A DNA stretch of 63,840 nucleotides from Szabonella alba (lineage in GTDB: Bacteria > Pseudomonadota > Alphaproteobacteria > Rhodobacterales > Rhodobacteraceae): the NCBI RefSeq assembly GCF_016765775.1, contig NZ_JAESVN010000013.1:1-63840 (forward strand), read 5' to 3'. Shown piece by piece: positions 16,749-25,446 of the stretch. The notes under the pieces are model-generated. The model was not told where the DNA came from. It made no database searches and saw only the letters and a program-made list of their open reading frames with translations. The position numbers were made by a program, and so were the translations under genes. The first letter of the stretch is position 1, and each line of letters opens with the position of its first letter.

Positions 16749-17762
16749 TTACTGCGCTGTGGCTATGGTCTGGCGCACGGTTTCTGCCACTTCTGCCGCC
16801 TCAGCGCCCAGACCCCGGGTCTCCATCTGGGCCTTCCAGACCGCAATGAAGTCGGGCACCGTCTCAGCCAGAAGTTCGATTTCGGTGAAAGTTACTTCCG
16901 TCATTCCGGCGGCCAGCATCGCGGCCTTGGCATCCGCTGCGGCCTGATAAACTGCGTCGCGTTCGCGGGCTGAGGCCTCTTCGGTGACTTCGAGGATCAG
17001 GTCGCGCACCTCCTCGGGCCAACTGTTCCAAGTTTGCGCGCTGACAAAAGTGGTCCACGCGCTGATCGCACCGAAATTCACCGAGTTGAAATAGCGTGCC
17101 ACCTCATGCAGGCGCGATCCATAGGCGAAATCGGCCGAGATATAGATGCAGTCAACATTGCCGCGCTGCAGACCCTCATACATCTCGGGCGCCAGCACCG
17201 TCACGCCGGTCGCCCCCAACGCATCCCACATCATCGGGACATACTCACCGAAGCTGCGCAGTTTGGCGCCTTTGAAGTCGGCTACGGTGGCAATGGGTTT
17301 GTTGCACATCAGATGATAGGTCGGCAGGCTGTGCCACAGCAGCGGAACCACACCAGCCGCATCGGATTCCGCGGCCACTGGAGGAAGTTCGGCCAGCTTG
17401 TCCGCTACGACCTGCGCCACACGATTGTCCGGAAGAACCATTGGCAGTTGACTGATGTTGGCCAGTGGATAGTTCGAGGTGTAATAGCCGATGCTGGTCG
17501 CGCCGAAATCAATGGCGCCACTACCGACCAGTTGCAGTATCTCGGTCGACTTGCCCAGCGATTGCGACCAGAAGAATTCGATCTTGATCTGTCCGCCGCT
17601 GCGACGCTCGATCTCTTCGGCCCACCACTGATCGACCTGCGATTGCGGCAGGTCCGATGAGACATAGGTTGCAAAGCGCAGGTTCAGCGCCGGATAATCC
17701 TGCGCCGCAGCCGTTCCGGCCAGAAAAGTCGCGCCCAGCAGAGCGCCGATAAGCCGTGTCAT
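16749..17762 (-). CDS. dctP: TRAP transporter periplasmic solute-binding protein DctP
   Basis: This 337-residue secreted protein has a signal peptide (MTRLIGALLGATFLAGTAAA, cut near AQ). The DctP fold shows EEIERRSGGQIKIEFFWSQS (about 50-69), the LRSFGEYVPMMWDALGATGV segment with the conserved substrate-binding Arg region, and EMYEGLQRGNVDC. It captures an organic acid in the periplasm for DctQM. A GGGAGGAA ribosome-binding site precedes the ATG. It is the first gene of the dctPQM-ligase unit. No close ligand assignment is possible. Confidence 0.92.
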   Translation of the reverse strand: MTRLIGALLGATFLAGTAAAQDYPALNLRFATYVSSDLPQSQVDQWWAEEIERRSGGQIKIEFFWSQSLGKSTEILQLVGSGAIDFGATSIGYYTSNYPLANISQLPMVLPDNRVAQVVADKLAELPPVAAESDAAGVVPLLWHSLPTYHLMCNKPIATVADFKGAKLRSFGEYVPMMWDALGATGVTVLAPEMYEGLQRGNVDCIYISADFAYGSRLHEVARYFNSVNFGAISAWTTFVSAQTWNSWPEEVRDLILEVTEEASARERDAVYQAAADAKAAMLAAGMTEVTFTEIELLAETVPDFIAVWKAQMETRGLGAEAAEVAETVRQTIATAQ

Positions 17763-17841
17763 TCGTTGTTCCTCCCGTTCTTATATCCTGCCGGACGATG
17801 GCGGGCACCGGTCCGACTCCTCCTCACAAAGTCAGATCTGG

Positions 17842-19098
17842 TCAGGCGCCGGGGCAGCCCAGAATTGTGATCAGCACCACCGCCTCCTCATTGCGGTGGA
17901 AGCCGCCGCCATTTTCAGCCAGCGCGAAACGCGCACCCTCTACCTGTCGCTGGCCCGCCTCGCCGCGCAGCTGGGTAACCAGTTCGTGGATTTGGGCCAA
18001 ACCGGTCGCACCGATCGGATGGCCACGACATTCCAGCCCGCCCGAGGTGTTAATCGGAATGCGTCCACCCACAGTGGTTTCGCCCCGTTCTGCCGCAAAT
18101 CCGCCCTGCCCGTATTCGAAGAACCCCATGTGCTCGGATTGCTGCACCTCGGCAAAGGCACTGGCGTCATGCAGTTCGGCCAAGTCGATATCCTGCGGCG
18201 AAAGACCCGCCATGTCATAGGCGCGCAATGCACCCAGCCGGCAGATCTGCTGATCAAGCTGTTCGGGTTCGCGGTTGGTGCCGCCGCCAACGACGCTGGC
18301 CCTTATTGCGACCGCACGGCCCGATGCGCCCGGTTCCAGACCCAGCTTGCGCAACCCCTCTTCATTGCAGATCACCGCCGCCGCAGCGCCATCGCTGATC
18401 GGCGCGCACATGGCCAGCGTCAGCGGATAGGTGATCATGCGCGATGCCAACACTTCGTCAACGCTCATGGGCATCTGGTACTGCGCCAGCGGGTTGTGTT
18501 GCGAGTGGTTGTGATTCTTGGAGGCGATAGCCGCCAGATGCCGTTCGGTCGTGCCATAGGTTTTCATGTGATAGCGCGCCAGACTGGCATAGACATCCAT
18601 GAATAGGCTGCGTTGCTCGGCTTCGGCCATGCGATCTGCCGGAACGTCAAGACCAGCACCCAGATAGGCCAGACCTTCGGCCGTCTCGTCGGCCATAGTT
18701 ACATCCCAAGCGCCGTCAAAGACATTGAAACCCTTGATCTTGTCCGCGCTCATCCGCTCGGCACCGACAGCCAGTGTGATATCGGCCAGCCCTGCCTTCA
18801 CATGGGCAAATGCCGCGTTCAGCGCCGTACTGGAACTGGCACAGGCGTTCTCGATGTTTGTGACGGGCGTCCGCTCGAACCCCATGGCCCGCAGAGCTAC
18901 CTGCCCCGGGACCATATGCTGCCCCTCCATGAAGGATTGCGACACATTGCCGAAAAAGGCGGCGTCGATATCGGTATCCGTGGCACCACAATCCTGCAGC
19001 GCGGCCGTCACGGCGGTCCGGGTCAAAGACTTGATCGTCTGATCCTTGAAGCGTCCGAACCGGCTCATGCCGATTCCCACGATATAGGCGTTTGACAT
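17842..19098 (-). CDS. Thiolase-family protein (SCP-x type acetyl-CoA acetyltransferase)
   Basis: This 418-residue thiolase-fold enzyme probably cleaves a 3-ketoacyl-CoA. It has the nucleophilic Cys in NIENACASSSTALNAAFA, INTSGGLECRGHPIGATGLA with the second active-site Cys/His region, and C-terminal AENGGGFHRNEEAVVLITIL. The order and spacing match the SCP-x/lipid-transfer thiolases used in sterol side-chain, branched-chain and ring-derived acid breakdown. A GGAGGACTC ribosome-binding site precedes ATG 19098. It is divergent from the SDR at 19285, with a paired TetR-type operator between them. This is a candidate terminal C-C cleavage step of the island. Confidence 0.88.
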   Translation of the reverse strand: MSNAYIVGIGMSRFGRFKDQTIKSLTRTAVTAALQDCGATDTDIDAAFFGNVSQSFMEGQHMVPGQVALRAMGFERTPVTNIENACASSSTALNAAFAHVKAGLADITLAVGAERMSADKIKGFNVFDGAWDVTMADETAEGLAYLGAGLDVPADRMAEAEQRSLFMDVYASLARYHMKTYGTTERHLAAIASKNHNHSQHNPLAQYQMPMSVDEVLASRMITYPLTLAMCAPISDGAAAAVICNEEGLRKLGLEPGASGRAVAIRASVVGGGTNREPEQLDQQICRLGALRAYDMAGLSPQDIDLAELHDASAFAEVQQSEHMGFFEYGQGGFAAERGETTVGGRIPINTSGGLECRGHPIGATGLAQIHELVTQLRGEAGQRQVEGARFALAENGGGFHRNEEAVVLITILGCPGA

Positions 19099-19229
19099 GG
19101 TGAGTCCTCCAGATCGTGTCGCGCCACGTCACGGTGGCCGAAAAAATGGGTTCTTGTCGCCCGTCACTGAACACATGCCTGACCTGAGACGGGCCGGCGG
19201 CGCGCATGAAGGATGTCCGACAAGAATTG

Positions 19230-19263
19230 ATACCTAACGTTTATCGTTGTAACTATTTAGTAT
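19230..19263. promoter_or_regulatory. Paired TetR-type operator in the thiolase/SDR divergent region
   Basis: ATACCTAACGTTTA (19230-19243, reverse TAAACGTTAGGTAT) and TAACTATTTAGTAT (19250-19263) resemble the TAACY-N4-RGTYA sites near tetR. Their starts are 20 bp apart. They lie 132-165 bp upstream of the thiolase start and 22-55 bp upstream of the SDR start, so one pair could control both directions. Confidence 0.55.
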
Positions 19264-19284
19264 CTTTTTGCAAGGAGTATGAAC

Positions 19285-20109
19285 ATGACATCTGCCGAAA
19301 CCGGGAAAATCGTTTCAGGACAAGGACTCTCCGGACGCACCGTCCTTGTGTTCGGGGCGGGCACTCCGGCGGGTGGGATCAGCAATGGTCTGGCAGCGGG
19401 TCTTGCCTATGCCCGGGCTGGGGCCGGCATATTTGCCGTTGATTCGCATCCCGAGTCTCTGGAACACACTCTGACCGCGCTGAGGGCGGCCGGGGCTGAT
19501 GCTGCCGGTGCTTGTGGTGACATTCGCAGCGACAGTGACGTCGAGCATTGCGTGGCAGCCGCCGGGCGGGCTTTTGGGCAGATTGACGTCCTGCACAACA
19601 ATGTAGGTGTCTTGCGTCTGGGCGGACCTGACGCGCTATCCAAGGAGGACTGGACACTCAGTATCAATACCAACCTCACGGGCGCGTTTCTGGCCGTCCG
19701 TCATGTGGTGCCGCAGATGAAACATCGCCGCAGGGGTGTGATCATCAACGTCTCCTCCATCGCCGGGTCGCGGTTCTGCGGCAAACCAATGATCGCTTAC
19801 AGCGCCAGCAAAGCGGCATTGGAGCAGCTTACCCGCAGCATAGCAGTCGAGCTTGCACCCTTTGGTATCCGCTGTAATGCGGTTGCGCCGGGTCTGATCG
19901 ATACCGCCATGGCCATGAATGCTTATGCGAACGGCGAGGAAAGTGCAGGACAGGTCCGTCGGGATCGTGACGCGTTGAGCCCGACAGGGCGCATGGGTCG
20001 TCCCGAAGATGTGGCAAATGCTGCGGTATTTTTGGCAAGTGACGCAGCCGCCTACATCAATGGAGCGGTGCTGCCGGTTGATGGCGGATTAGCCTGTCGG
20101 TGTTGGTGA
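19285..20109 (+). CDS. Short-chain dehydrogenase/reductase (SDR)
   Basis: This 274-residue SDR has a variant cofactor loop, VFGAGTPAGGISNGLA (about 20-35), in place of TGxxxGIG, then NNVGVLRLGG, INVSSIAGSRF and the active-site YSASKAALEQLTRS. The end VLPVDGGLACRCW is typical of reductases of this group apart from the last residues. Two ATGs are possible. ATG 19279 is only one base from AAGGAG (19272-19277), whereas ATG 19285 has seven-base spacing and is preferred. It is divergent from the thiolase and probably acts on a pathway alcohol or ketone. Confidence 0.87.
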   Translation: MTSAETGKIVSGQGLSGRTVLVFGAGTPAGGISNGLAAGLAYARAGAGIFAVDSHPESLEHTLTALRAAGADAAGACGDIRSDSDVEHCVAAAGRAFGQIDVLHNNVGVLRLGGPDALSKEDWTLSINTNLTGAFLAVRHVVPQMKHRRRGVIINVSSIAGSRFCGKPMIAYSASKAALEQLTRSIAVELAPFGIRCNAVAPGLIDTAMAMNAYANGEESAGQVRRDRDALSPTGRMGRPEDVANAAVFLASDAAAYINGAVLPVDGGLACRCW

Positions 20110-20169
20110 AGCAGGGTACGAATCGCTCCGGTGGCTCGTAGCAGTCGGATAGTCCCTCCAGGAACCGCG

Positions 20170-20199
20170 AGGATGAGTGGATCACTTCTAACTCATCCT
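20170..20199 (+). terminator. Stem-loop after the SDR gene, possible terminator
   Basis: AGGATGAGT (20170-20178) pairs perfectly with ACTCATCCT (20191-20199) across a 12-base loop, about 60 bp after the SDR stop. There is no U-rich tail on either strand, so termination is uncertain. Confidence 0.35.
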
Positions 20200-20266
20200 A
20201 AACTCATAGAATCCATAGCCCAAGACGGTAATTCATGCCTGCCGTTCACAAGTTATTGCCAAAAAG

Positions 20267-20300
20267 ATACTAACTGGTTACGATATTAACCATAAGGTCA
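20267..20300. promoter_or_regulatory. Paired TetR-type operator upstream of the ABC importer operon
   Basis: ATACTAACTGGTTA (20267-20280, reverse TAACCAGTTAGTAT) and TAACCATAAGGTCA (20287-20300) both fit the TAACY-N4-RGTYA family, with starts exactly 20 bp apart. They lie about 110 bp upstream of the substrate-binding-protein gene. Confidence 0.62.
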
Positions 20301-20411
20301 CTTCACTGGAAGAGTGTGAGGCTGGCTGGGCCTGTCGTGGCATGACAACGGGGCACATAAGCGCCCGGAAAAGCCAAGACCGGGGCGCCACTTTAAGGGA
20401 GGATGGATAGG

Positions 20412-21605
20412 ATGCTGAAAACGATAGCGACGCTGCTGACAGGTTTGGCCTTGGCGGTTCCGGCCAATGCACAGCAAAGTTTCAAGGTCGGAGTGCTGAC
20501 TGACATGTCGGGTCCCGTCTCGACCTATTCGGGCGCGGGTTCGGTGGCCGCCGCCGAACTGGCCATCGAGGATTTCGGCCCGACTGTGCTGGGCCGCAGG
20601 ATCGAACTGGTCGTGGCAGACCACCAGATGAAGGCCGATGTAGCCGCGGGCATCGCGCGGCAATGGTATGAAAATGACGGGGTGGAAGTCATCCTCGACG
20701 TGGCGGTTTCTTCGGCTGCGCTGGCCGTGATGGAAATTTCGGCGGTGGTGAAAAAGCCCGTGCTTTTGTCCACGGCCGCAAGTTCCACGATCAACGGCAG
20801 CGCCTGCACCCCCTATGCCGCGCAGTGGTCGTTTGACACCTATGCCCTATCACGTGGCGTGGTCGCGGCCATGGCGGCAGAAGGTGCGAAATCCTGGTTC
20901 TTCATCACCAGCGACTATGCTTTTGGTCAGGATCTGGAGGCCGACATGCGCAACTTCATCGCCGAGACGGGCGGTGAGGTTGTGGGCCGTGCCCTGCATC
21001 CGGTGAACACGCAGGATTTCGCTTCTTACCTGTTGCAGGCGCAGGGCAGCGGTGCCGATGTCGTGGTGCTGGCAAATTCCGGCGGTGATCTGGTGAATTC
21101 GCTGAAACAGGCCAATGAGTTTGGCATCTCCGCCGGGGGGCAGAAACTGGCCGTGCCGCTGATCAGCGTGCCGCAGCTCAAGGCGCTTGGGGCGGGGGCA
21201 ATCCAAGGGGTTGTCGCCTCGAACGGATTTGTCTGGAACCATGACGACGCCACCCAGGCCTGGTCGGAACGCTTCCATGCCAAAGTGGGGACCATGCCCG
21301 CCGACACACAGGCCGCCAACTATTCAGCACTGCTGCATTATCTGCGTGCGGTCGAAGCCAGCGGCACCACCGATGCCGATACGGTAATGGCCCATCTGCG
21401 CGCCCATCCGATCGAGGATGCCGTTGTCCGGGGCGGCGTCCTGCGCGCGAATGGATCGCTTGAACATGAACTGTATCTGGTCGAGGCAAATCCCGCCGAT
21501 CAGATGACCGGGGAATGGGATCTGGTCACTGTGCTGCGCGCGGTGCCGGGGGCTGATGCCTTTCGTCCGCTGGCGCAAAGCGCCTGCCCGCTGGTTGCGA
21601 ACTGA
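20412..21605 (+). CDS. ABC transporter substrate-binding protein (Liv type, type 1 fold)
   Basis: This 397-residue periplasmic protein has a signal peptide (MLKTIATLLTGLALAVPANA) and a two-lobed leucine/branched-chain amino-acid-binding fold. Typical segments are FKVGVLTDMSGPVSTYSGAG, ELAIEDFG, LLSTAASSTINGSACTPYA and the Ser/Thr-rich ligand pocket. ATG 20412 is preferred over 20403 because GGAGG (20398-20402) abuts the first ATG but is nine bases from the second. It is first in an importer operon. In catabolic islands, such proteins often bind aromatic or other organic acids rather than amino acids; the ligand is unknown. Confidence 0.92.
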   Translation: MLKTIATLLTGLALAVPANAQQSFKVGVLTDMSGPVSTYSGAGSVAAAELAIEDFGPTVLGRRIELVVADHQMKADVAAGIARQWYENDGVEVILDVAVSSAALAVMEISAVVKKPVLLSTAASSTINGSACTPYAAQWSFDTYALSRGVVAAMAAEGAKSWFFITSDYAFGQDLEADMRNFIAETGGEVVGRALHPVNTQDFASYLLQAQGSGADVVVLANSGGDLVNSLKQANEFGISAGGQKLAVPLISVPQLKALGAGAIQGVVASNGFVWNHDDATQAWSERFHAKVGTMPADTQAANYSALLHYLRAVEASGTTDADTVMAHLRAHPIEDAVVRGGVLRANGSLEHELYLVEANPADQMTGEWDLVTVLRAVPGADAFRPLAQSACPLVAN

Positions 21606-21620
21606 ACGCGCGGCGGACGG

Positions 21621-22424
21621 ATGAACGCCCCTGCTCCTGCAGCCATGCGCGCCCCGGCGGCGCATGGCCAACCCGCCCCGCCGGTCCTGCTGACCGAAGG
21701 TCTGACGCGCCGGTTTGGCGGATTTCATGCCGTACGGAATGTGTCGTTTACCCTGAATGAAGGTGAAATCCACGGACTGATCGGCCCGAACGGGGCCGGG
21801 AAATCGACCCTGTTCAATCTCGTGACACGGATGCTGCCCGCCTCGTCGGGCCGCATTCTGTATCGCGGGCAGGACATTTCCCGCATGCCGCCTGCCCGGG
21901 TCGCCCGGATGGGTCTGGTCCGGTCCTTTCAGATCTCGGCGCTGTTCGGTGAAATGACCAGCCGGCAGAACCTGCATGTCGCGCTGATGCGGGGCAGCGG
22001 GCTGGGCTGGCGGGCCTGGATGCCGGACCGGTCCCTGCGCCGCTTTGACCCGGCTGCGCAGGATATCGCGGCCCGGGTCGGGCTGACGGATGTTCTTGAT
22101 CAGCCCGCAGCAGCCCTGTCCTATGGCCGCAAGCGCGCGCTGGAACTGGGGATGGCGCTGGCGCTTGATCCCGGTGTGTTGCTGCTGGACGAACCCCTTG
22201 CGGGGATGGGTCATGAGGATATCGACACTGTCTGCGACCTGATCCGCGACGCCGCGCGTGGCAGGACGGTGCTGATGGTGGAGCATAATCTGGGCGTGGT
22301 CGAACGGCTGTGCGACCGGGTTACGGTGCTGCAACGCGGTGAGGTGATCGCCTCGGGGGATTATACCGATATCGCCGCCCATCCACAGGTGCGCAGCGCC
22401 TATCTGGGGGCTGAGGATGACTGA
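21621..22424 (+). CDS. livG: ABC transporter ATP-binding protein (LivG type)
   Basis: This 267-residue ATPase has Walker A GPNGAGKST (about 56-64), a Q-loop region around SFQISALFGEM, signature ALSYGRKRALELGMAL in place of the classical LSGGQ, Walker B GVLLLDEPLAGM and the H-loop MVEHNLGVVE. The LSYGRKR signature is normal for LivG-like ATPases. It energises import through LivHM. The gene starts 15 bp after the binding-protein gene and overlaps livF by eight bases. Confidence 0.93.
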   Translation: MNAPAPAAMRAPAAHGQPAPPVLLTEGLTRRFGGFHAVRNVSFTLNEGEIHGLIGPNGAGKSTLFNLVTRMLPASSGRILYRGQDISRMPPARVARMGLVRSFQISALFGEMTSRQNLHVALMRGSGLGWRAWMPDRSLRRFDPAAQDIAARVGLTDVLDQPAAALSYGRKRALELGMALALDPGVLLLDEPLAGMGHEDIDTVCDLIRDAARGRTVLMVEHNLGVVERLCDRVTVLQRGEVIASGDYTDIAAHPQVRSAYLGAEDD

Positions 22425-23118
22425 ACCGCTGCTCAGGATAGAGGGGCTGCGCGCCGCCTATGGCGAATGCCCGGTTCTGGAGGATCTTGCGTTCAGCGTT
22501 GCGCCCGGGGAAACCGTGGCGCTTCTGGGGCGCAACGGCGCGGGAAAGACAACCACGCTGCGCGCCCTTGTCGGGCTTGTGCCGCATCGCAGCGGGCAGA
22601 TCCGTCTGGACGGTGCCGATCTCATGCCGTTGCCCCCGCATCATCTGGCGCGCTGCGGCATCGGCTATGTGCCCGAGGAACGCGGCGTCTATGCCTCGCT
22701 GACGGTGGCGGAAAATCTGGCGCTGCCCCGCGGTCGGGGCAACGGAATGCCAATGGAGCGCATCCTTGCCCTGTTTCCAAACCTTGCCGAGCGATGGGAC
22801 AGCGCGGGAACCGATCTGTCCGGGGGGGAACAGCAGATGCTGGCCATCGCCCGGGTTTTGCGTATGGGGATCCGCCTTCTGGTCCTGGATGAGCCGACCG
22901 AGGGTCTGGCCCCGGCAATCGTGCAGCGCATCGGGGCGGTGTTGCAGGATCTGCGGCGCGACGGGATGACGATCCTGCTGGTCGAACAGAATTTTCGCTT
23001 TGCACGACGCGTGGCCGACCGGTTTCTGCTGATGGAACATGGCCGGATCACGGCGAACCTGACCAAGGCGGAACTGCCGGAACACGAAAACCGGCTGAGC
23101 GAAAGACTGGGGGTCTAA
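22417..23118 (+). CDS. livF: ABC transporter ATP-binding protein (LivF type)
   Basis: This 233-residue ATPase has Walker A GRNGAGKTTTLRALVGL (about 38-54), signature LSGGEQQMLAIARVLRMG, Walker B LLVLDEPTEGLAP and H-loop LVEQNFRFA, the LivF pattern. It is the partner nucleotide-binding subunit of the LivG-like protein. It overlaps livG and is followed by livH one base after its stop. Confidence 0.94.
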   Translation: MTEPLLRIEGLRAAYGECPVLEDLAFSVAPGETVALLGRNGAGKTTTLRALVGLVPHRSGQIRLDGADLMPLPPHHLARCGIGYVPEERGVYASLTVAENLALPRGRGNGMPMERILALFPNLAERWDSAGTDLSGGEQQMLAIARVLRMGIRLLVLDEPTEGLAPAIVQRIGAVLQDLRRDGMTILLVEQNFRFARRVADRFLLMEHGRITANLTKAELPEHENRLSERLGV

Positions 23119-23119
23119 C

Positions 23120-24004
23120 ATGGCTGATATCCTTTCCATGCCGCTGCCGGTGCTGATGGGGCAGATCACGCTGGGGCTGGTCACAGGGTCGTTCTACGCC
23201 CTTCTGGGGCTGGGGCTGTCCATCGTGTTCGGGCTCTTGCATGTCATCAATTTCGCCCATGGTGCCTTTTATATGCTTGGCGCGCTGGCGGCTTGGATGC
23301 TGGCGCAGTTTCTGGGCATCAGCTATTGGCCGGCGCTTCTGCTGGCGCCGCTGCTTGTCGGGCTGATGGGTGTGCTGCTGGAGAAAACAATGGTGAAACA
23401 GCTTTATGGCCGCGATCCGCTGTACAGTCTGCTGCTGACACTGGGCATCGCAATGATGCTGGAATATGGGCTGTTGTGGAAATACGGATCGGCCGGAATG
23501 GCCTTTGCGCCGCCCCCCGAACTGACCGGGGCGCTTAACCTCGGGTTCATGATCCTGCCGGTCTATCGAGGCTGGATCGTGCTCTGTTCCGTCGTGATCT
23601 GCCTTGCGGTCTGGACGTTGGTGCATCGCACCCCGCTGGGCCGGCAGATGCGCGCGGCCACCGAAAAGCCTGAACTGACCGGCCTTTTCGGCATCAACGT
23701 GCCCCAGCTGCGCAGCATGACCTTCGGTCTGGGTGCGGCACTGGCTGCGCTGGCGGGCGTATTGGCAGCCCCCATTTATCAGGTCAGCCCGATTATGGGG
23801 CAATCGCTGCTGATCCCGGTCTTCGCGGTCATTGTCATCGGCGGCATGGGGTCCGTCCATGGCACGGTTCTGGCCGCCTATGGCATCGGTCTGGCAGAAG
23901 GGATCACCCGCATCGTCTTTCCCGAAGCGGCGGCACTGGCCGTTTATGTCGTCATGGTAGCGGTCCTGCTGCTGCGGCCCGATCACCGGCAAAGGAGGTT
24001 TTGA
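23120..24004 (+). CDS. livH: ABC transporter permease (LivH type)
   Basis: This 294-residue integral membrane protein has about eight hydrophobic helices and the LivH hallmarks SFYALLGLGLSIVFGLLHVI and NFAHGAFYMLGA near the N-terminus, with VIVIGGMGSVHGTVLAAYGI near the C-terminus. It forms the transmembrane channel with the LivM-type protein. It follows livF closely, and livM begins two bases after it. Confidence 0.94.
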   Translation: MADILSMPLPVLMGQITLGLVTGSFYALLGLGLSIVFGLLHVINFAHGAFYMLGALAAWMLAQFLGISYWPALLLAPLLVGLMGVLLEKTMVKQLYGRDPLYSLLLTLGIAMMLEYGLLWKYGSAGMAFAPPPELTGALNLGFMILPVYRGWIVLCSVVICLAVWTLVHRTPLGRQMRAATEKPELTGLFGINVPQLRSMTFGLGAALAALAGVLAAPIYQVSPIMGQSLLIPVFAVIVIGGMGSVHGTVLAAYGIGLAEGITRIVFPEAAALAVYVVMVAVLLLRPDHRQRRF

Positions 24005-24005
24005 A

Positions 24006-24947
24006 GTGGCACCTGCATCCGCTCCGGGCGCGCGGCCCCGCCTGCTTCATCCCGTTTTCCTGCTGCTGGGCGGGCTGGCGGCTTTGCTGGTGGCCTATCA
24101 TCTGCTGTATCCGGTTTTCGTGATGCAGGTCATGTGCTTTGCCCTGCTGGCCGTCGCCTTCAACCTCCTGCTGGGCCATGTGGGCCTGCTGTCCCTGGGG
24201 CATGCCGCCTTTTTCGGCACGGGGGCCTATGTGGCGGGCTATGCTGCCAAGGTCTGGGGGTTCACCGCCGAAGGCGCGCTGGCCCTGGCGGTGCTGGCCT
24301 CGGTACTGCTGGGCATCGCCATCGGCGGCCTGGCGCTGCGCCGTTCGGGTATCCATTTCGCAATGATCACACTGGCTCTCGCACAGGTCTTGTATTTCAT
24401 CATCTTCCAGACGCGCGCACTTGGCGGCGAAAACGGGTTGCAGGGGATACCCCGGCCAAGGCTGCTTGGCCTGATCGACATTTCGGACAATGGCGCAATG
24501 TATGTTTTTGTCTCGGCGGTCACGGGCGCGGCGGTCTGGGCGATCTGGCGGATCGGCCGGTCGCCCTTTGGCGTCACCCTGTCCGCCATCCGCCAAAATG
24601 AGGCACGGATGATCGCCTTGGGATACAATGTGCAGCAGATCAAGCTGGCGGCCTTTGCACTGTCAGCAGGTTTTGCCGGATTGGCAGGCGCATTGAAGGT
24701 GATGGTGGTGCAGCTTGCCTCGCTGACGGATGCCAGTTTCTTCATCTCTGGCGAGGCGGTCCTGATGGCTCTTCTGGGGGGCATGGCCTTCTTTGCCGGA
24801 CCGCTGATCGGCGCGGTTGTGGTGATCTCCCTGCAACTGGCGCTGGTGGCCTCTCCGGTTCCGGTGCCGATGATCCTCGGGGCGCTGTTCGTCGCGGTGA
24901 CGCTGTTCTTCCCCCGGGGGATCGCGGGGATGATCGCGCGCCGGTGA
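24006..24947 (+). CDS. livM: ABC transporter permease (LivM type)
   Basis: This 313-residue integral membrane protein has multiple helices and LivM motifs VAFNLLLGHVGLLSLGHAAF, FGTGAYVAGYAA and SAIRQNEARMIALGYNVQQI. It starts with GTG 24006, preceded by AAAGGAGGT at eight-base spacing, which overlaps the end of livH. It completes the importer. No intrinsic terminator was evident in the gap before the tRNA gene. Confidence 0.93.
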   Translation: MAPASAPGARPRLLHPVFLLLGGLAALLVAYHLLYPVFVMQVMCFALLAVAFNLLLGHVGLLSLGHAAFFGTGAYVAGYAAKVWGFTAEGALALAVLASVLLGIAIGGLALRRSGIHFAMITLALAQVLYFIIFQTRALGGENGLQGIPRPRLLGLIDISDNGAMYVFVSAVTGAAVWAIWRIGRSPFGVTLSAIRQNEARMIALGYNVQQIKLAAFALSAGFAGLAGALKVMVVQLASLTDASFFISGEAVLMALLGGMAFFAGPLIGAVVVISLQLALVASPVPVPMILGALFVAVTLFFPRGIAGMIARR

Positions 24948-25093
24948 TTTACCTGCTGCTGCAAACTGCCGCGATGTGTTGACGTCAGGCTTCAGCCGCA
25001 CTGCTGTAAATACGGGTCATTGGTGAGCTTGGTCTGGCGAAACAAAAATTGCAACACAGAGCTCATTCCGTTGGCATTCTGCCTCAAAAAATT

Positions 25094-25169
25094 TGGAGCG
25101 GCGGACCGGGGTCGAACCGGCGACCTTCGGACTGGAAAACCGATGCTCTGCCAACTGAGCTACCGCCGC
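25094..25169 (-). tRNA. tRNA-Gly (anticodon UCC)
   Basis: On the minus strand, a 76-nt cloverleaf runs from GCGGCGG to an encoded CCA. The acceptor stem GCGGCGG/CCGCCGC is perfect. The D arm is GCTC/GAGC, the T loop is TTCGAAC, the discriminator is U and the anticodon loop is TTTCCAG (anticodon TCC). The anticodon stem has four pairs with a U-U apposition at 31/39. It is an isolated gene between the importer operon and the phage remnant. The following 277 bp up to 25446 show no gene. Confidence 0.92.
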
Positions 25170-25446
25170 GCCTTGCTCTTCCTGCGGTGGCTGGACCTCG
25201 CGCGGGCTGATGGCCCTTGCACTGTTCAGCGACACAGAGAAAGCGGGATCAGTCCCGTCCTCGTCCTCGGAATGGCGCGTGCATGGTTGCCTCTGTTCAA
25301 GATGTCCAGCCTGTAGGCTAAGTGGCCATTTGCGATGGGGCAAGAGATTTTGCCGGGGGAACCGCCAAGAAACCATTGCATTGAAGCGGCCATCGAAAAT
25401 CGCGCACCGCTTGAACAGAACGGTGGCTTGCATCTTTGGTGCGCGA

